Made by a program: the position numbers and the translations under genes
Part shown: positions 31,381 to 43,292 of the stretch, in pieces
Position numbering within the stretch: position 1 is the stretch's first letter
How the letters are laid out: each line of letters opens with the position of its first letter
Notes under the pieces: generated by a model
What the model was told of the DNA's origin: nothing
The model's input: the letters and a program-made list of their open reading frames with translations, nothing else
Database searches by the model: none
From: Typha latifolia
Taxonomy: Eukaryota > Streptophyta > Magnoliopsida > Poales > Typhaceae
Direction: 5' to 3'
NCBI GenBank assembly: GCA_019914945.1
Contig: CM034099.1
Location: 13,839,001 to 13,903,000 of the forward strand
DNA length: 64,000 nt

Positions 31381-31728
31381 CAACATTTCCTCTCTTGGAC
31401 AGAATCAGGACTGCCACCAAAGAAGACTCAGAGCTCCAAAAGATCAAACTTCAACTTGAGCAAAATCAGGCTGAACCGGACCACACCATGAGGGATGGCC
31501 TGATTCTGATCCAAAGCAGCACCCAGAACCTGCTGAACTAGCAACCTTGTCTGTTCCAACATTTCCTCTCTTGGACAGAATCAGGACTGCCACCAAAGAA
31601 GACTCAGAGCTCCAAAAGATCAAACTTCAAATTGAGCAAAATCAGACTGAACCGGACCAAAGGGATGGCCGGATTCTGATCCAAAATCGCATTATGGTGC
31701 CTACAAATGCTGAACTTAGAAGAGATTT
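31379..31728 (+). repeat. 175-bp tandem duplication inside F1 pol (copy 2 only)
   Basis: TTCCAACATTTCCTCTCTTG begins at 31379 and again at 31554; the unit is about 175 bases and covers the RNase H-integrase linker and integrase start. Between the two lies AAAGCAGCACCCAGAACCTG, coding QHPEPAELATLSVP, which looks like authentic linker sequence missing from copy 1. Copy 1 may therefore be the collapsed product. Confidence 0.8.
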
Positions 31729-32290
31729 AATCAGCTACTTCCATGACTCTCTAGCAGCCGGCCATGAAGGTATTATGACTAGAACTTATCTCCGTCTTAA
31801 AAGCAGCTGTAGATGGATAGGGATGAAGAAGGATAGGCGAGCCTATGTCAAGGCTTGTGATACATGCCAATGGGTCAAGACTGAGTCAACTAAGCCCGCT
31901 GGCTTGCTACAACCCCTGCCTATATAGATCAGATCTGGGATGACCTCTCACTTGATTTCATCGAAGGCCCGCCAACGGTTTAAAGAAAATCTGTTATCAT
32001 GGTTGTGGTTGATTGCCTCAGCAAGTACACGCATTTCATCGCTCTAAGTCATCCTTACACGGCTCGATAGTGGCGGAAGCTTTTATACGCGAAGTGGTTC
32101 GTCTCCATGGGGTTCCACGCTCTATTGTGTCCGACTGAGATCCTATCCTCACCAGTAAGTTCTGGACTGAAATGGCACATCTCCAAAGTACCGAGTTGAA
32201 GATGAGCTTTACCATCCTACATTGCTATGCTGGCGAGCAACCACGAAGATGGCTGGAATTCCTCCCATGGATGGAGTGAGCATACAACCG
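31547..32290 (+). pseudogene. pol: F1 integrase (copy 2)
   Basis: As 12731-13465. HHCC domain and first two catalytic Asp positions are recognisable, although the second motif reads SD then a stop. The block with the catalytic Glu is deleted exactly as in copy 1 (FTILHCY|AGEQPRRW). The 22-base internal repeat of copy 1 is absent. It ends at the same truncation point after EW/EHTT-like text near 32285. Confidence 0.8.
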
Positions 32291-32643
32291 CGTATATTCA
32301 TTTATTCTATCTGATAAATAACAATTGATTACAAAATGTAATATATGTAAATTGTAATACATAAATCCAACAACAATACATGATACCTTTGTCCCGTCCT
32401 TCCCACAACTGAGCTGATATTATTTATGAGTTGATTACCATCAAATGTATATTCATTTATTCTTGTCTTGAGGGCAATACTTTGTCATCATTTTCTAAAG
32501 TTTGACTTGTTAATGCCCTAGCCAAATAACTATCATGTTCACGTGCATTTCTAAAGTTTGACAATATTTCCTAGAGTTTCCCACCCAAATGGTTGCATTA
32601 TTTTTAACATCTTAAAGCGTTGCTTCCATACGTCAAATGTCCT
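32291..32643. other. Unassigned AT-rich sequence (copy 2)
   Basis: Duplicate of 13466-13811; nothing further recognised. Confidence 0.5.
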
Positions 32644-33161
32644 TGTTATGAACCGAACTCAGCCCAAATCAAGCTCAGGTCCAGGAAGACAGTACGCATA
32701 GTCCAAGGAGAATATTCGTCAGATATTGTACCATCGTCATAAAACTACTAAACTAGTTGGATTCAATCCATAACTTCCCGACTTATGTCTTTTGGTAGAT
32801 TCAGGTCCACTGCTAGGGATAAAATACAGTGGTGTCTCGATGGAAGGGTTGGTGATGGGAGGTGATGCTAATGGTGGAGATGGAGTAGATGTGGATTATG
32901 ATAGGGGTTACACGAGGGCCATGGAGTGAAGGAAGAGGAGGGAGAAGTGAGTTGGTGTCCCAAGAAGGAGAGAGGGTCTGATTGACGAGGGTTAGGGGCA
33001 ACTAGCATTGAGGGTGCACTACTAGGGCTTGAGAGAGGAGGGAGAAGATTTTAGTCTAGAGAGGAGAAGAAAGGATAAATTGATAATTTCATTCATAATC
33101 CCGAATGAGGCTGCCATCCACATTATGTATTAGTGGCTAGCCTAGCAAAAACATATCGAGC
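32644..33161 (-). mobile_element. Minus-strand LTR of family G (copy 2)
   Basis: Duplicate of 13812-14335, a few bases shorter through small losses (for example six bases near 32835 and four near 32990). Confidence 0.6.
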
Positions 33162-33168
33162 TAATACA

Positions 33169-33450
33169 AGCATTCTACTACTGGTCCACGAACTCTTTGC
33201 TATCAAACTTCATATAGTTCTTCTCCATCAAGAGAGCATCCTTGATAGCTTGCTTCAGCATGGCCGGATGGAATGCCCTAACATTAGCCCGGATGTCACG
33301 CCGCAGTCCAGTAAAGAAGGTGGATTTCACTTGTAGGTTTGACTAAGGAGGAACACACGTGCCACTTATCCTCTCGAACTCATCTTTGAGAGCTTCCATC
33401 ATCGTCTTCTGAACGGTCTTGGTCAGCAAAGCATGGTAATAATCATATAC
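33169..33450 (-). pseudogene. Gag fragment (copy 2)
   Basis: Duplicate of 14343-14620, with a three-base insertion after GGATTTCACTTG. Confidence 0.65.
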
Positions 33451-33496
33451 GGAGGTACCAAAATGTCGATAAATTTCAGTGTCAAAATTTTGTCAC

Positions 33497-34351
33497 GTAA
33501 GAAAATAAAAATTTAGGTGGTCGTAGCCTCACGAGATAGGGTTCTAATGGCTTTGCTTTCACAATAATCGGATGTCTAAATGCAAGATATAATTAAAATA
33601 GTGGAGCAAGGTCAGAACAGGGTAGAATAGTAAATATTTAATATTGCGATCGTCGTTGGAGGGTGGCGGACGGCTAATGGTGGTGGTGGCCGGCCGTAGG
33701 ATAGGGTGGCTATTGGAGGTATGGTGGCTATCGGTTGGAGGTAGAATTATGGTTTCTAACTTAGATCTACTCCTAGAAAGATAACGACGATCTAGCGGCT
33801 ACGGTAAAAGATACGGACGATAAGTAATATAAGGTAAGTAAAGTTAACTTAATTCAATATTCATTCCATTCAATTCCATGCCTAAACAAAGAAGCCCAGC
33901 CCCTTTATATATATGACTCGAACTAGGACTTGCCTTAGAGGCTTACATGACTTAATTAAACTTGCTTTAGTAGCTTAAATGACTTAACTAGACTTGCTTT
34001 AAGTGCTTACATAAGAGATAAATATGACTTAGCTAAATCAGCCTTCCTTATCCTTCTCGGAATGATTATTCATTCTGCCATAGAAAGAGTCCGAATCTAG
34101 AAAAATCTTGAATACAAAAGTTGTAGATCATGATATCTTCGATCTTCTATAAGTGGTTTTATAAAAATTGGCTATCTGTGGAATATCTTTCAAATATTTT
34201 TACAGAAACTATGTAGAGCAGAATTAGTTAACTAACAAATTCTAACCTAATAAGACTCTAATTAAAGTAAATAAGCAAATAAGATAACTAGACTCAATCC
34301 ACTGAGCCCAATCTCCCCTTGATTTGAACCGATCTGACCCGGTTTGCATCA
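33497..34351 (-). mobile_element. 3' LTR of M3 (copy 2)
   Basis: Duplicate of 14668-15522; minus-strand start TGATGCAAACC at 34351. Confidence 0.75.
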
Positions 34352-35716
34352 ATCCACCACGTTTCCGACCACATTGTCCTCAATGTGTCAATAGTGGTTT
34401 TCATACCCTCCGATGTTGTCGAATCACATTTCCTCGATCTTCATGTCGACCTCATCTACCATGAGGAGGGGAGCCCCATGATAGGTTCTGCTCTAGGTCG
34501 CACTTATTCAAGCCATAGTCTGCCCTAGCCACTGGTTAGTCCGGCCAAATCCTAGCCGCGAGTGGCTCAAGCGAAGGCTTTAGTGTATGTTTTGTTTAGG
34601 CCATGGCTCGAGTGCAGGTGGTCCAAGGAAGGTGTTGACAGTGGTGGCTTGGACCAAATGTGCCGGGATCTCCATCGGTGAAAAACTAGGGGTTTGACCT
34701 TTATTTTCCAACTCAACCAGGGAAGATGACGATGGAGCTGTCACTGGTAGCTGCTCTGATGTTGCTAAAATGGAGGGCTCCATCTGTAAGGATAGAGGGT
34801 GCTGAGGGTGCTCCACCGCAACCGGAGAAGGGATGGTTGCCACGATTGGATGGTCTTCACGATTTTACCATTATTAGTACTTCAAGGTGGAGGTGGTTCA
34901 TGCCAAGATCTACCTTGCTCTGTTTCAGGCCAAACACTAGCTATGGGTGGCTTAGTCCCTTCAATTCCATGCCTAACCTAATAAGACTCTAATTAAAGCA
35001 ACTAAGTAGATAAGATAACTAGATTCAATCTATTGAGCCCAATCTCCCCTTGATGTGATCCGATCTGACTCGGTTTGCATCAATCCACCACGCTTCCAAC
35101 CACCTTGTCCTCAAGGTTTCTATGGTGGTTCTCATACGCTCCGATGCTCTCGAATCACATATCCTCGATCTTCGTGTGGACCTCGTTTGCCATGAGGAGG
35201 GGGGCCCCATGATAGGTTCTGCTCGAGGGCCCCGTTATTCAAGCCATAGTCTGCCCTAGCCATGGGTGAGTCGGGCCAAATCCTAGCCTCGAGTGGTTCA
35301 AGCCAAGGTCTTAGTGCATGTGGTTTAGGCTACGGCTCCAGTGCAAGTGGTGCGAGGAAGGTTCTGATTGATAGTGGTGGCTTGGACCAAAAGTGCTGGA
35401 TCACCATCGTTGAAAAACTAGAGTTTTGACCTTTATTTTCCACCTCAACCAGGGAAGATGACGATGGGGCTGTCACTGGGGGCTGCTCCGGTGTTGCTAA
35501 AATGGAGGGCTCCATCTGCAAGGATAGAGGGTGCTCCACCGCAACCGGAGAAGGGATGGTCTTCACGGTTTAGACGGTCTTCACGGTTTGACCATCATTA
35601 GTACTTGAAGGTGGAGGTGGTTCATGCCAAGGTCCACCCTGCTCTGTTTCGGGCCAAACCCTAGCTGTGGGTGGCAGAGTCCAAGCCCTAGGCGCAGGTG
35701 ATTCAGGCCAAGCGTT
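34352..35716 (-). repeat. M3 Pro-rich repeats A and B with LTR fragment (copy 2)
   Basis: Duplicate of 15523-16870: segment A 34352-34959, LTR fragment 34960-35082, segment B 35083-35716. Segment B differs by a short inserted repeat (GACGGTCTTCACGGTTT, about 35572-35588). Both copies share the A/B duplication, so it is older than the large one. Confidence 0.65.
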
Positions 35717-36258
35717 GAAAAATGTGCATATTTGCTTAACTTGTCAATCACTACAAAAATAGCATCATAACCGTACCTACGAAAGAGCTTCTATGAAATC
35801 CATAGAAATATCTTTCCATATAGGTCGAGGCTACAACAATCCTACTGGGTTCATGGTTAAAGACTTTGCTCATTGACAGGTTTCACATGCAGGGATGAAG
35901 ACCCTCACATCACGCCTCAGCCTCGGCCATGTGCAAATCTGTGACAACTTCCTGTAAGTCCTCAAAACTCCCTCATGGCACACCTTGAGAGTTTGGTTGA
36001 AGTGCTCCAACAATTTCTACTACAACCTATAGTCCGCAGACACTCTGATGCACCTACGGTCTGGTCCAGCATTAAACTACCTTGATTCTCCAACTTTGCA
36101 TGGCTTCCCGGATCAACTAGAGCATCTTCACTATTTCTGGATCCATGGTATTTGCCTTCCTCAGCTCCTAGAGGAAGGGAAATGAAGGTGTAAAGAAAGC
36201 TGCGAGCTAGGCGGTATGGGGTTGGCATGATAAGGTATCAGTCGCTCAGTTCTTCATC
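35717..36258 (-). pseudogene. pol: M3 integrase start (copy 2)
   Basis: Duplicate of 16875-17422, with the HHCC domain and the ISMDFIEAL start of the core on the minus strand. The RNase H end present in copy 1 (17423-17513) is missing and LTR fragment T5 sits in its place. Confidence 0.75.
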
Positions 36259-38405
36259 CACACACGGCGCACGCGACAAGTCGGGCGAGGCCCGTCACGC
36301 ACAGATACTCTCCTGTGCACATATAATCATGACATCATCAAAAAAATATCTTGCTAACCTATCCATGATCAGATAATACATCGCCAAATAAATCATACTC
36401 TTAACCAAATAAACCTGTTAACATATGAATAAGTCCACAATAATATACACTAGACTGCTACACAATCTGGCAGGGCCCACACAGGCCACAACAAACCATC
36501 AAGATACCATTAAACAACTAATACAAGAGTACACTATGATTCGACCTGTATTATACAAATCATCGTCTGATACAAAAGAGTACAAATATAAAATACTAGT
36601 ACAACTCAATTTCTATAAAAACCATCATCTATACCATCTCGCATCTATAGCTCACCTCGCTATCACGTACCACAAACCTGAGGGGTTAGAAAAGAAATAA
36701 AGAGAGTCATGAGCAAAAGGCTCAGTGAATAGACCTTACCCCGAATCAGTGATGCCAAACAGAGAGTAAATCATGTACTGGATAATATGAATTAGAAAGC
36801 AACATCATGTCATGAATGAGTATATGAATGCATCCTCAATAATACATAATTGAAAAGTAGATAATATGTCATACTGATAAAAGTATACAATCCTCGATAA
36901 TGAATAAATAAATCTCCATGTCATATGATCATCATAACTCTCTATCAAATATGATATATGATGCATGTCGACCATGACCATGCGATGATATCAAATGCAA
37001 CCATATATGATATATATTGACCCCTCAATAATCAGGTATGTCATATAAAAATGAAATCATATGCATTTCTCAACATCACGATCATCACCGACATCTCGGT
37101 ATAATATCATCATACAAGACCACTGTGCACAGTCAATACCCGGTACCCGGTCTCAACATCATGCCCGAATGCTCAGAGCATACTCTGCCATCCGCAAGGA
37201 GTATCTCAAATATAATCATAGCCCGCCACCTGCTAGGGTATCAACATCCATCCAGACCGGGCACACACATAGTTGATAGAAACCTCGTGAGGATAACTCG
37301 CCACATATGCCCTGGCGAACGGCATGTGTCCGAATGTTTGCTGCGCACACAGACTAACGACCTCAGACGTAAGGCCAACAGGATCGCGACCATGTCGAGC
37401 GATCAATCATCCACCAAGTGCGTCCTAACCCTCGCGCCCACTCGGGTATCCTCACGCTTTCTATCAACTATCCTATCAATCACATTTCATGCTTTCCTTC
37501 TAAATGACAAATCATATGCATATATCCAATACGATAACAAATCAATGCATAACAGGAATTTAGGTGGAATAGGAATCAAGAGAAAATGATGCAATGTAGT
37601 CTCCAACTGTATCGTCAACACATGCATATTCATGCTAATCTATTACATGCATACTCATGCTACAGATCAACTCGGTAAACAATCATAACACTAGAATCAT
37701 CTTTGATTATCTCTATATATATCACCAATGTACTCTTATTCCAAATCAGCGTAATCGAATGCATGATAAAATATGCTCGACTATAATCATCTCTAGATAA
37801 AATCATATAATCATGCTGGAGGCCAAAACATGCATATACACAAATATATAATGTAACCTAATTTGAGAAAGGCGTCTAAGGGATAAGACTACTCACAGTC
37901 TGATAAGAAGACACGAACCACGCATCTCTCACGTCCGTCAGTCAAACATCAACTCATTGTCAAGATCCACGGGGTCTGAAAATATTTAAATGATATGATG
38001 TCAGCCGTTTATCCCATTTAGAATTCATTGGTGTAAAATATAATAAATTATTTGATTTTATTAAATAACTTGATATACATTATATATATATAATTATGAT
38101 AACCTTATTCAATTATTTGGCAATTATTACTTTTACTTAACTAGTTACTAATCATACATATATTAATCATTATTCATAAATTCAAAAGTAATTATCTGAG
38201 CTCAGCATTTTATTGCATAGAAAATAATATATAATAATAATAAGGTGCTAGAAACACATTGAATACTCAAATGTATTAAATATATGCATGTATAAGCATA
38301 CATAAACGTTAATAGAAACTTATAAAATTTAATTATTTTTAATAGAACTAACTATATAAAATATAAGATTATTATCAATATGATTACATGTATTAATCTA
38401 ATAAA
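36259..38405 (-). mobile_element. Family T LTR fragment T5 (copy 2 only)
   Basis: On the minus strand it runs from TTTATTAGATTAATACATG (38405) in the AT-rich block to a point about 60-70 bases short of the LTR 3' end (GACTTGTCGCGTGCGCCGTG at 36259). Both ends of the LTR are missing, there is no target duplication, and about 90 bases of the host element are lost. This is not a normal integration; it looks like capture of an LTR piece during break repair, or a later truncation on both sides. Confidence 0.75.
37038..37589 (+). other. Open frame antisense to T5 LTR (183 codons)
   Basis: Runs opposite to the LTR sense strand. The same frame, with text like RITRHICPGERHVSECLLRT and SSDQSSTKRVLTLAPTRVSS, is also open antisense in T3 (4346-4678 and 5501-5743), T7 (56629-57093) and T8 (63295-63786), but is broken in T2 and T6. 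No known domain is recognised. It may simply reflect a GC-richer conserved LTR block; coding is unproven. Confidence 0.25.
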
Positions 38406-38608
38406 AGATGACCCCGGCTTCAAGGCAACAGTTTCCTCCAACGAGCCCAATTGCTGGAATCTTTGGATTTTATAATGGAGTTCTCCGACGAGTTAACAAT
38501 CGTGCAACACACTACTGAATGGAGGAAGGCCGCACATGGCCGCTGGGTATTGTCCATTTGGAATCCTTCTTGATGATAAGGAAGATGACCCAAAATTGCG
38601 TGTTCTAG
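38406..38608 (-). pseudogene. Unplaced M3 pol scrap (copy 2)
   Basis: Duplicate of 17514-17718. Confidence 0.4.
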
Positions 38609-39119
38609 AGATGATCCACAACAAGGGAGTGTAGGCTTTGATTAGGGTGAATGATGGTAGATGGAGAGGGTGGAAGGAGGGATGATGGCGGTGATGATCG
38701 TGAGGAAGATGATGGGCAGCGATGGCGGTGATGAAGAATATTAATTTACTTCTACTCCTAGGTTATCTTATTCTTACTCCTAAGATAAACTCAAGACTAT
38801 AACATTTTCTCAATGCTTTTGGATGCTTAACAAGGAGGCCAAACCCTCCGTATATAGAGGTCGGTTACAATGAGTCCTACTAAGACTAGCCATAAAAGCT
38901 GTCATGACTCGAATTAGGATTTGCCTTAAAGGCTTACATGACTTAACTATTTGCCTTTAAGAGCTGTCCTGGCTTATTTCGACTTGACTTAATAGCTCAC
39001 ATGTCTAAATTAGACTTGCCTAAAAGACTTACATCATGAAATAATTAAAAGATAAATAGATTCGATCAATCGAGCCCAATGTCCCCGTGAATTGATCCAA
39101 TCAGACCCCGATCACATCA
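38609..39119 (-). mobile_element. M1 3' LTR (L3, copy 2)
   Basis: Duplicate of 17719-18230. Minus-strand start TGATGTGATCGGGG at 39119. Confidence 0.8.
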
Positions 39120-40192
39120 CTCCACCACACTTCTGACCACCTTGTCCTCAAGGTGAGAAGTCTAGGAAGTGCTGCATCAACTCGAACTCAGACTCCCATC
39201 TCCACTTGTACTTGCATGATCAATCTTTCATCTACCCGAATCCTTCTCTTCGGTAGAACCTGAAGTGGCATGGGCTCTTGGTTATGTGTGGCTGGATCGG
39301 ATATGTTTGCCGCAACAACTATCTCAGCTGCAACTCGGGCTCGCAAAGCTGAAACATGGAACACTAGGTGCACCCTTGAGTCATTTGAAAGATCAAGTCA
39401 ATAGGCCACCTCGCCTACCCATTCAATCACGTGGTATGGCCCAAAGTACCTATGTGCCAGCTTTTGGTTCATGATGAGTTGAACCGAGGTCTGGCAATAG
39501 TGCTGGAGTTTGATGTAGACTCAATCTTCTACTACGAATGTCCGATCCGGGTGTCGCCGATTGTAGATCAGGTTCATCCGGTTTTGTGCAACCGCCAAGT
39601 TGGCCTTCAGTCGTCAAATCTAAGCATCCCTATCCACAACGGTTTCCTCGATGTCCATGCGTTCTCTCTGTTGAGTCGGTGCGTAGGAGACTATGGTAGG
39701 AGGCGACTTACCATAAACTGCCTCAAACGATGTGATGTCTTTTGGCTGAGTAGTGGGCAGTGTTGTAGGTCCAGTTCGCCCCATGGTAAGAAGTGGAGCC
39801 ACCGCCTTGGCTGCTCTTCGGCATAGCATCATAGGTACTTCTCCAAACACTGGTTCAAGACCTCTCTCTGCCTGTCCGTCTAAGGATGGTATGTTGAGCT
39901 CATCCGAAACGTCATTCCCTGTAGACGAAAGAATTCTTGAGAGAACCTACTAGTGAACACCAGATCTCAGTCGGATAAAATAGATTGTGGTATCCCGTGA
40001 AGTTTAGCCACATCGCATAAGAAGACCTTCGCGACCTTCCTTGTGGTGTAGGGGTGGACGAGCGCTGAGAAGTGTGCATTCTTGGAGTGGTGGTCGACCG
40101 CCACGATGATAACCGATCACCCTTGGATGGTCGGTAGGCCTTCAATGAAGTCCATTGAAATATTTTCCCAGATTTGCTTAGGCACGGGAAGT
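39120..40192 (-). pseudogene. pol: M1 integrase core and C-terminus (copy 2)
   Basis: Minus strand, N to C: PVPKQIWENISMDFIEGLPT (first Asp), VDHHSKNAHFSALVHPY, KLHGIPQSILSD (second Asp), QGMTFRMSSTYHP, RQREVLNQCLEKYLCY (candidate third residue Glu in QREV), AAEQPRRWLHFLPW, then the GPY/F module and chromo-like tail as in 18231-18590. This is the most complete integrase core in the window, yet it carries several stops (for example after STYHP and after PSILSD). A hAT-like element separates it from its HHCC domain. Confidence 0.85.
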
Positions 40193-42428
40193 ACGGGTGG
40201 CAAATCTTGACCTGACCCGATTACCGAGCACGATAACCCGCCTCTTAATCGGGTTTGGGTCATAAACGAGTCAACCTACCTAACCTGATTAATAATTGGG
40301 TCGTGTTTGGGTTTATATAACTAACCTGTTTTGGCCTGTTTAACCCGTTTAAGTATATAGGTCGAGACCCTTAATATATAAACTAAACTAAACCTAACCT
40401 ACCCCTAACACAATCTCATCCTCACTCCGATCCACCCATTCCCAGCTGCCTCACCCTCACATTGCCTCACCCATCTCCACCGCCTCTCGCCTCTTGCCAC
40501 AGAGGCCATAGTCTTCATCTCACCTCTCGCCTCTCGCCTCCTCTTGCCTCTCGAAAGTCCTATCTCCTTCTTGCCATTGCTTGCCTATCACCTCTCGCTG
40601 CCTCCTCCACACCGCTGGCCTCTCGCTGCCTCCAGCAGCTGTTAGATTAACCCTGAAACTTGTGTATATATGTTGGTAGCTGGTGTTGATGTGGCTTAGC
40701 AAATATAACTCTTGTTCCTTTTTTGAGTATGAATGAAAGAATATTGATATCTGAAGTTATTTCAGTTTTCATCAGTAAAACGTAAAGATTTCTAGGTTTT
40801 TGTCTTGATTTAATGCTATATTTTGACTGCTTACAAAGCTTATTAATTTTCACACTTTTTCTGCAGATGTCTGGTAAAGGGTAGAATTTTGTCTCAGCAT
40901 CTTCCATCTAAACAATTTCAGAGTATCTTCTCTTCATGAACGTCCCTTGATTGGCTTGGGTTGCTTCCAATAGCATCATCACCTGGTCAAAATTTTGACT
41001 TTATATTTGACTATGCTTTCATACAAATATTTGTCTATATGGCCATCTTTTTTGTCTTTGATAGTTCTTTGCCCCATATGTTTCTTTGGATCATCTTCTG
41101 AGTCAGGTAAGCTCCATCTATACTCAAGTTGCCTATAGTTCTGATTGCTTACTTTGTCGATTTTTATATTCACTCTCCCTTACATTCTCAAAATGCTCCT
41201 GCTTGGCAGTAGATGCTCCCACAAGCCATCATGTGCAGTGCACATGGCCTAACAAGTAAGAACAGAGAGAAGAAAGTTATTTTACGACAGTACCTTTTGG
41301 AGCCTTTACAATGTTTAAGATGTTAGGGAGATGCCCATAAGGGCTCCATGTGCTGCAGCTCATGCCCCAATACCTAGCTTCATTGGGTTTTGTTATGCCC
41401 CAAATGCAGCTCATGCACAAATGATTATATTAAATCTAGCACTCTCTCCATTTGACCATGCTGCATTTGGCTGTCTGGAAGATCATGTTGGAGGCATCAT
41501 AGTAGTAGCTAAGATAGCTCTTTTATTATTCTAAGATCATATTTGATTCTGTAAAAGATGATTTATTTTGTACAAATCATATTTTTTTCTGTAATATACA
41601 AAAGAGTATAAAAGCTATTGCCTATCTTGACTGATCCATCTATTTAGTTTAGTTTTAGTTTAGTTTAGTTTAGTGTCCAGTGATTTTATGGCATCTAGAT
41701 CTATAGATGATGTATACATGAAATATGTCCAGTATAAGTACTATAACAGGTACTATCTTTTCGGTTTTTTTGTACAAAATTTCTTTATACATCTACTGCT
41801 AATTAAATTTTTTGTACTCTATATTCTCTATCTTAGTTAACATTCTCTTTTGTTTTTTTTTTTTTTTTTCTGACAGGGTCGTGATCTTCGGATAATAAAA
41901 TGGAGGGCCCAATGGGTATTATTTACTCTCTTTTTAACTATTTGCAGTTTGTAATATATTATGAACTTGAAATTTTGTTGTAATTGTCATAAGATTACAA
42001 CTATTGGCAGTTTGTAATAGAAGATGTAACATTCTCATCTGTTTTTGTTTTTTTTTTTTCTGACTTGGCGGTGATCTTTGGATAATAAAAGGAAGGCCTA
42101 ATAATACTATTTGCTTTTTTTTATTTGCAATTTGTAATATATTATGAACTTGAAATTATATTATGATTGCCGTGAGATTTGTAGGTTGTAAATTCAAATT
42201 AAAATTAGTATCTAAATTTATTTCCTTAATGTTGAATGCTGGTAGTTGAATTAGTATAGATTTGTGTTGAATATTTGGAATTGTATATTTTTTCAAATAA
42301 AAAGAAATTATTTTGTTTTTGTGAATCAATAAATATTAAATTTTATAGGGTTAATAATACTTTGTTTGTTGTGTCCTGTTAATACGACCCATTTAATGAA
42401 CAGGTTAGACGGGTCATGTTAACGTGTT
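40193..42428. mobile_element. hAT-like non-autonomous element, about 2.2 kb (copy 2 only)
   Basis: It interrupts M1 integrase between GLLQ and PVPKQIW. The left end is ACGGGTGGCAAATCTTGACC, of the 'GGGGTGGCAAA...CGGGTC' style seen in plant hAT elements. The right end carries related CAGGTTAGACGGGTCATGTTA text, but the last inverted bases are not clear. Flanks CGGGAAGT and AGGAAAGG are only a partial 8-bp match. There is no transposase. The inside holds a CT-rich 5'-UTR-like stretch (40430-40640), intron-like segments ('tttttctgcag' before ATGTCTGGTAAAGG, about 40855-40880) and an internal tandem duplication, which suggests captured host sequence. Confidence 0.55.
41822..42180. repeat. Imperfect tandem duplication, about 200-bp units
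   Basis: Two copies of the order: TTTTGTTTTT run, CTGAC.GGG/GGC GTGATCTT.GGATAATAAAA, GCAGTTTGTAATATATTATG, AACTTGAAATT. The first starts near 41846 and the second near 42040. It lies within the hAT-like element. Confidence 0.7.
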
Positions 42429-43292
42429 AGGAAAGGTTTGGAGAAGGCCGGCTGCTCGAGTCATATCTGCTTTGGCTCGTTGGCAGACTTCACATGTGCG
42501 GATGTAGTTGCGCACGTCATTCTTCATGCTGGTCCACCAGCAATCGAGGCATAGTCACTTGTGGGTCTGAAAGATGCCCTTGTGGCCTGCGAGGGGTGAG
42601 TCGTGGAAGTGGCTAATCAAGGCGGTTTGCAAGTCTGCATTAGTTGGGATTAGGATCTGGTCCCCATAAGTACTAGTCCGTCTCTTGTGCTGTACTCGAT
42701 CTGACTTGATGGGTCTTGAATCACCTAAGTCGGTCCTCAATGTGGCATCCTTGATTCGGTCCAACAAGGGGACGGTTGAAATCAATAGGGTGGCTAGCTC
42801 GGCAGCATTAGGTTGGCGCGAGAGTGCATCAGCTGCACCATTCTCTGAACACTTTTTGTAAACCAAGTTATAGTCATACTCGAGCAACTCGAAGAGCCAC
42901 CTTTGTTGCGCTGGAGTGTGGATCCTTTGCCCGAGTAAAAAGGGCAGACTTCTTTGATTGATGCGCACTATGAACCGCCTTCCGATCAAATATGGGCGTC
43001 ACTTGCTAACTGCATGGACCACAGTAAACATCTCTCGCTTGTATGTCGACAATTAGCGCGACCATTGAGAGAGGGCCTTGCATTTGTAGGCTATGGGTTG
43101 CCCTTCTTGCATCGAAATTGCACCGATCCCTAACCCAGATGTGTCACAATCGACAACAAAGGTCTTGGTGGTCTGGTTGGGCTAACATGGGCGCCTCAGT
43201 CATGGCTTGCTTGAGTACTTCAAATGCGCGTTCCACCTTGTCGTCCAACTCAAACCCACCTTTGTAGAGTAGGGCGGTCAGCGGGGCAACAA
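42429..43292 (-). pseudogene. pol: M1 RNase H and integrase HHCC domain (copy 2 only)
   Basis: Minus strand: end of RT / start of RNase H (AFEVLKQAMTEAPMLAQP, 43240-43180), FIVRINQRSLPFLLGQRIHT, QQRWLFELLEYDYNLVYKK, ENGAADALSRQPNAAELATL (42989-42760), linker, FHDSPLAGHKGIF and WWTSMKNDVRNYIRTCEVCQ for the HHCC zinc domain (42640-42470). Stops occur but are fewer than elsewhere. The 5' side is interrupted by solo LTR S and the 3' side by the hAT-like element. It was lost from copy 1 by the 4.3-kb deletion. Confidence 0.85.

Noticed and set aside
40850..40900. Histone-like start (MSGKG) after a splice-like site
   Set aside because: A stop follows at once; only five residues match, too few to call a gene.
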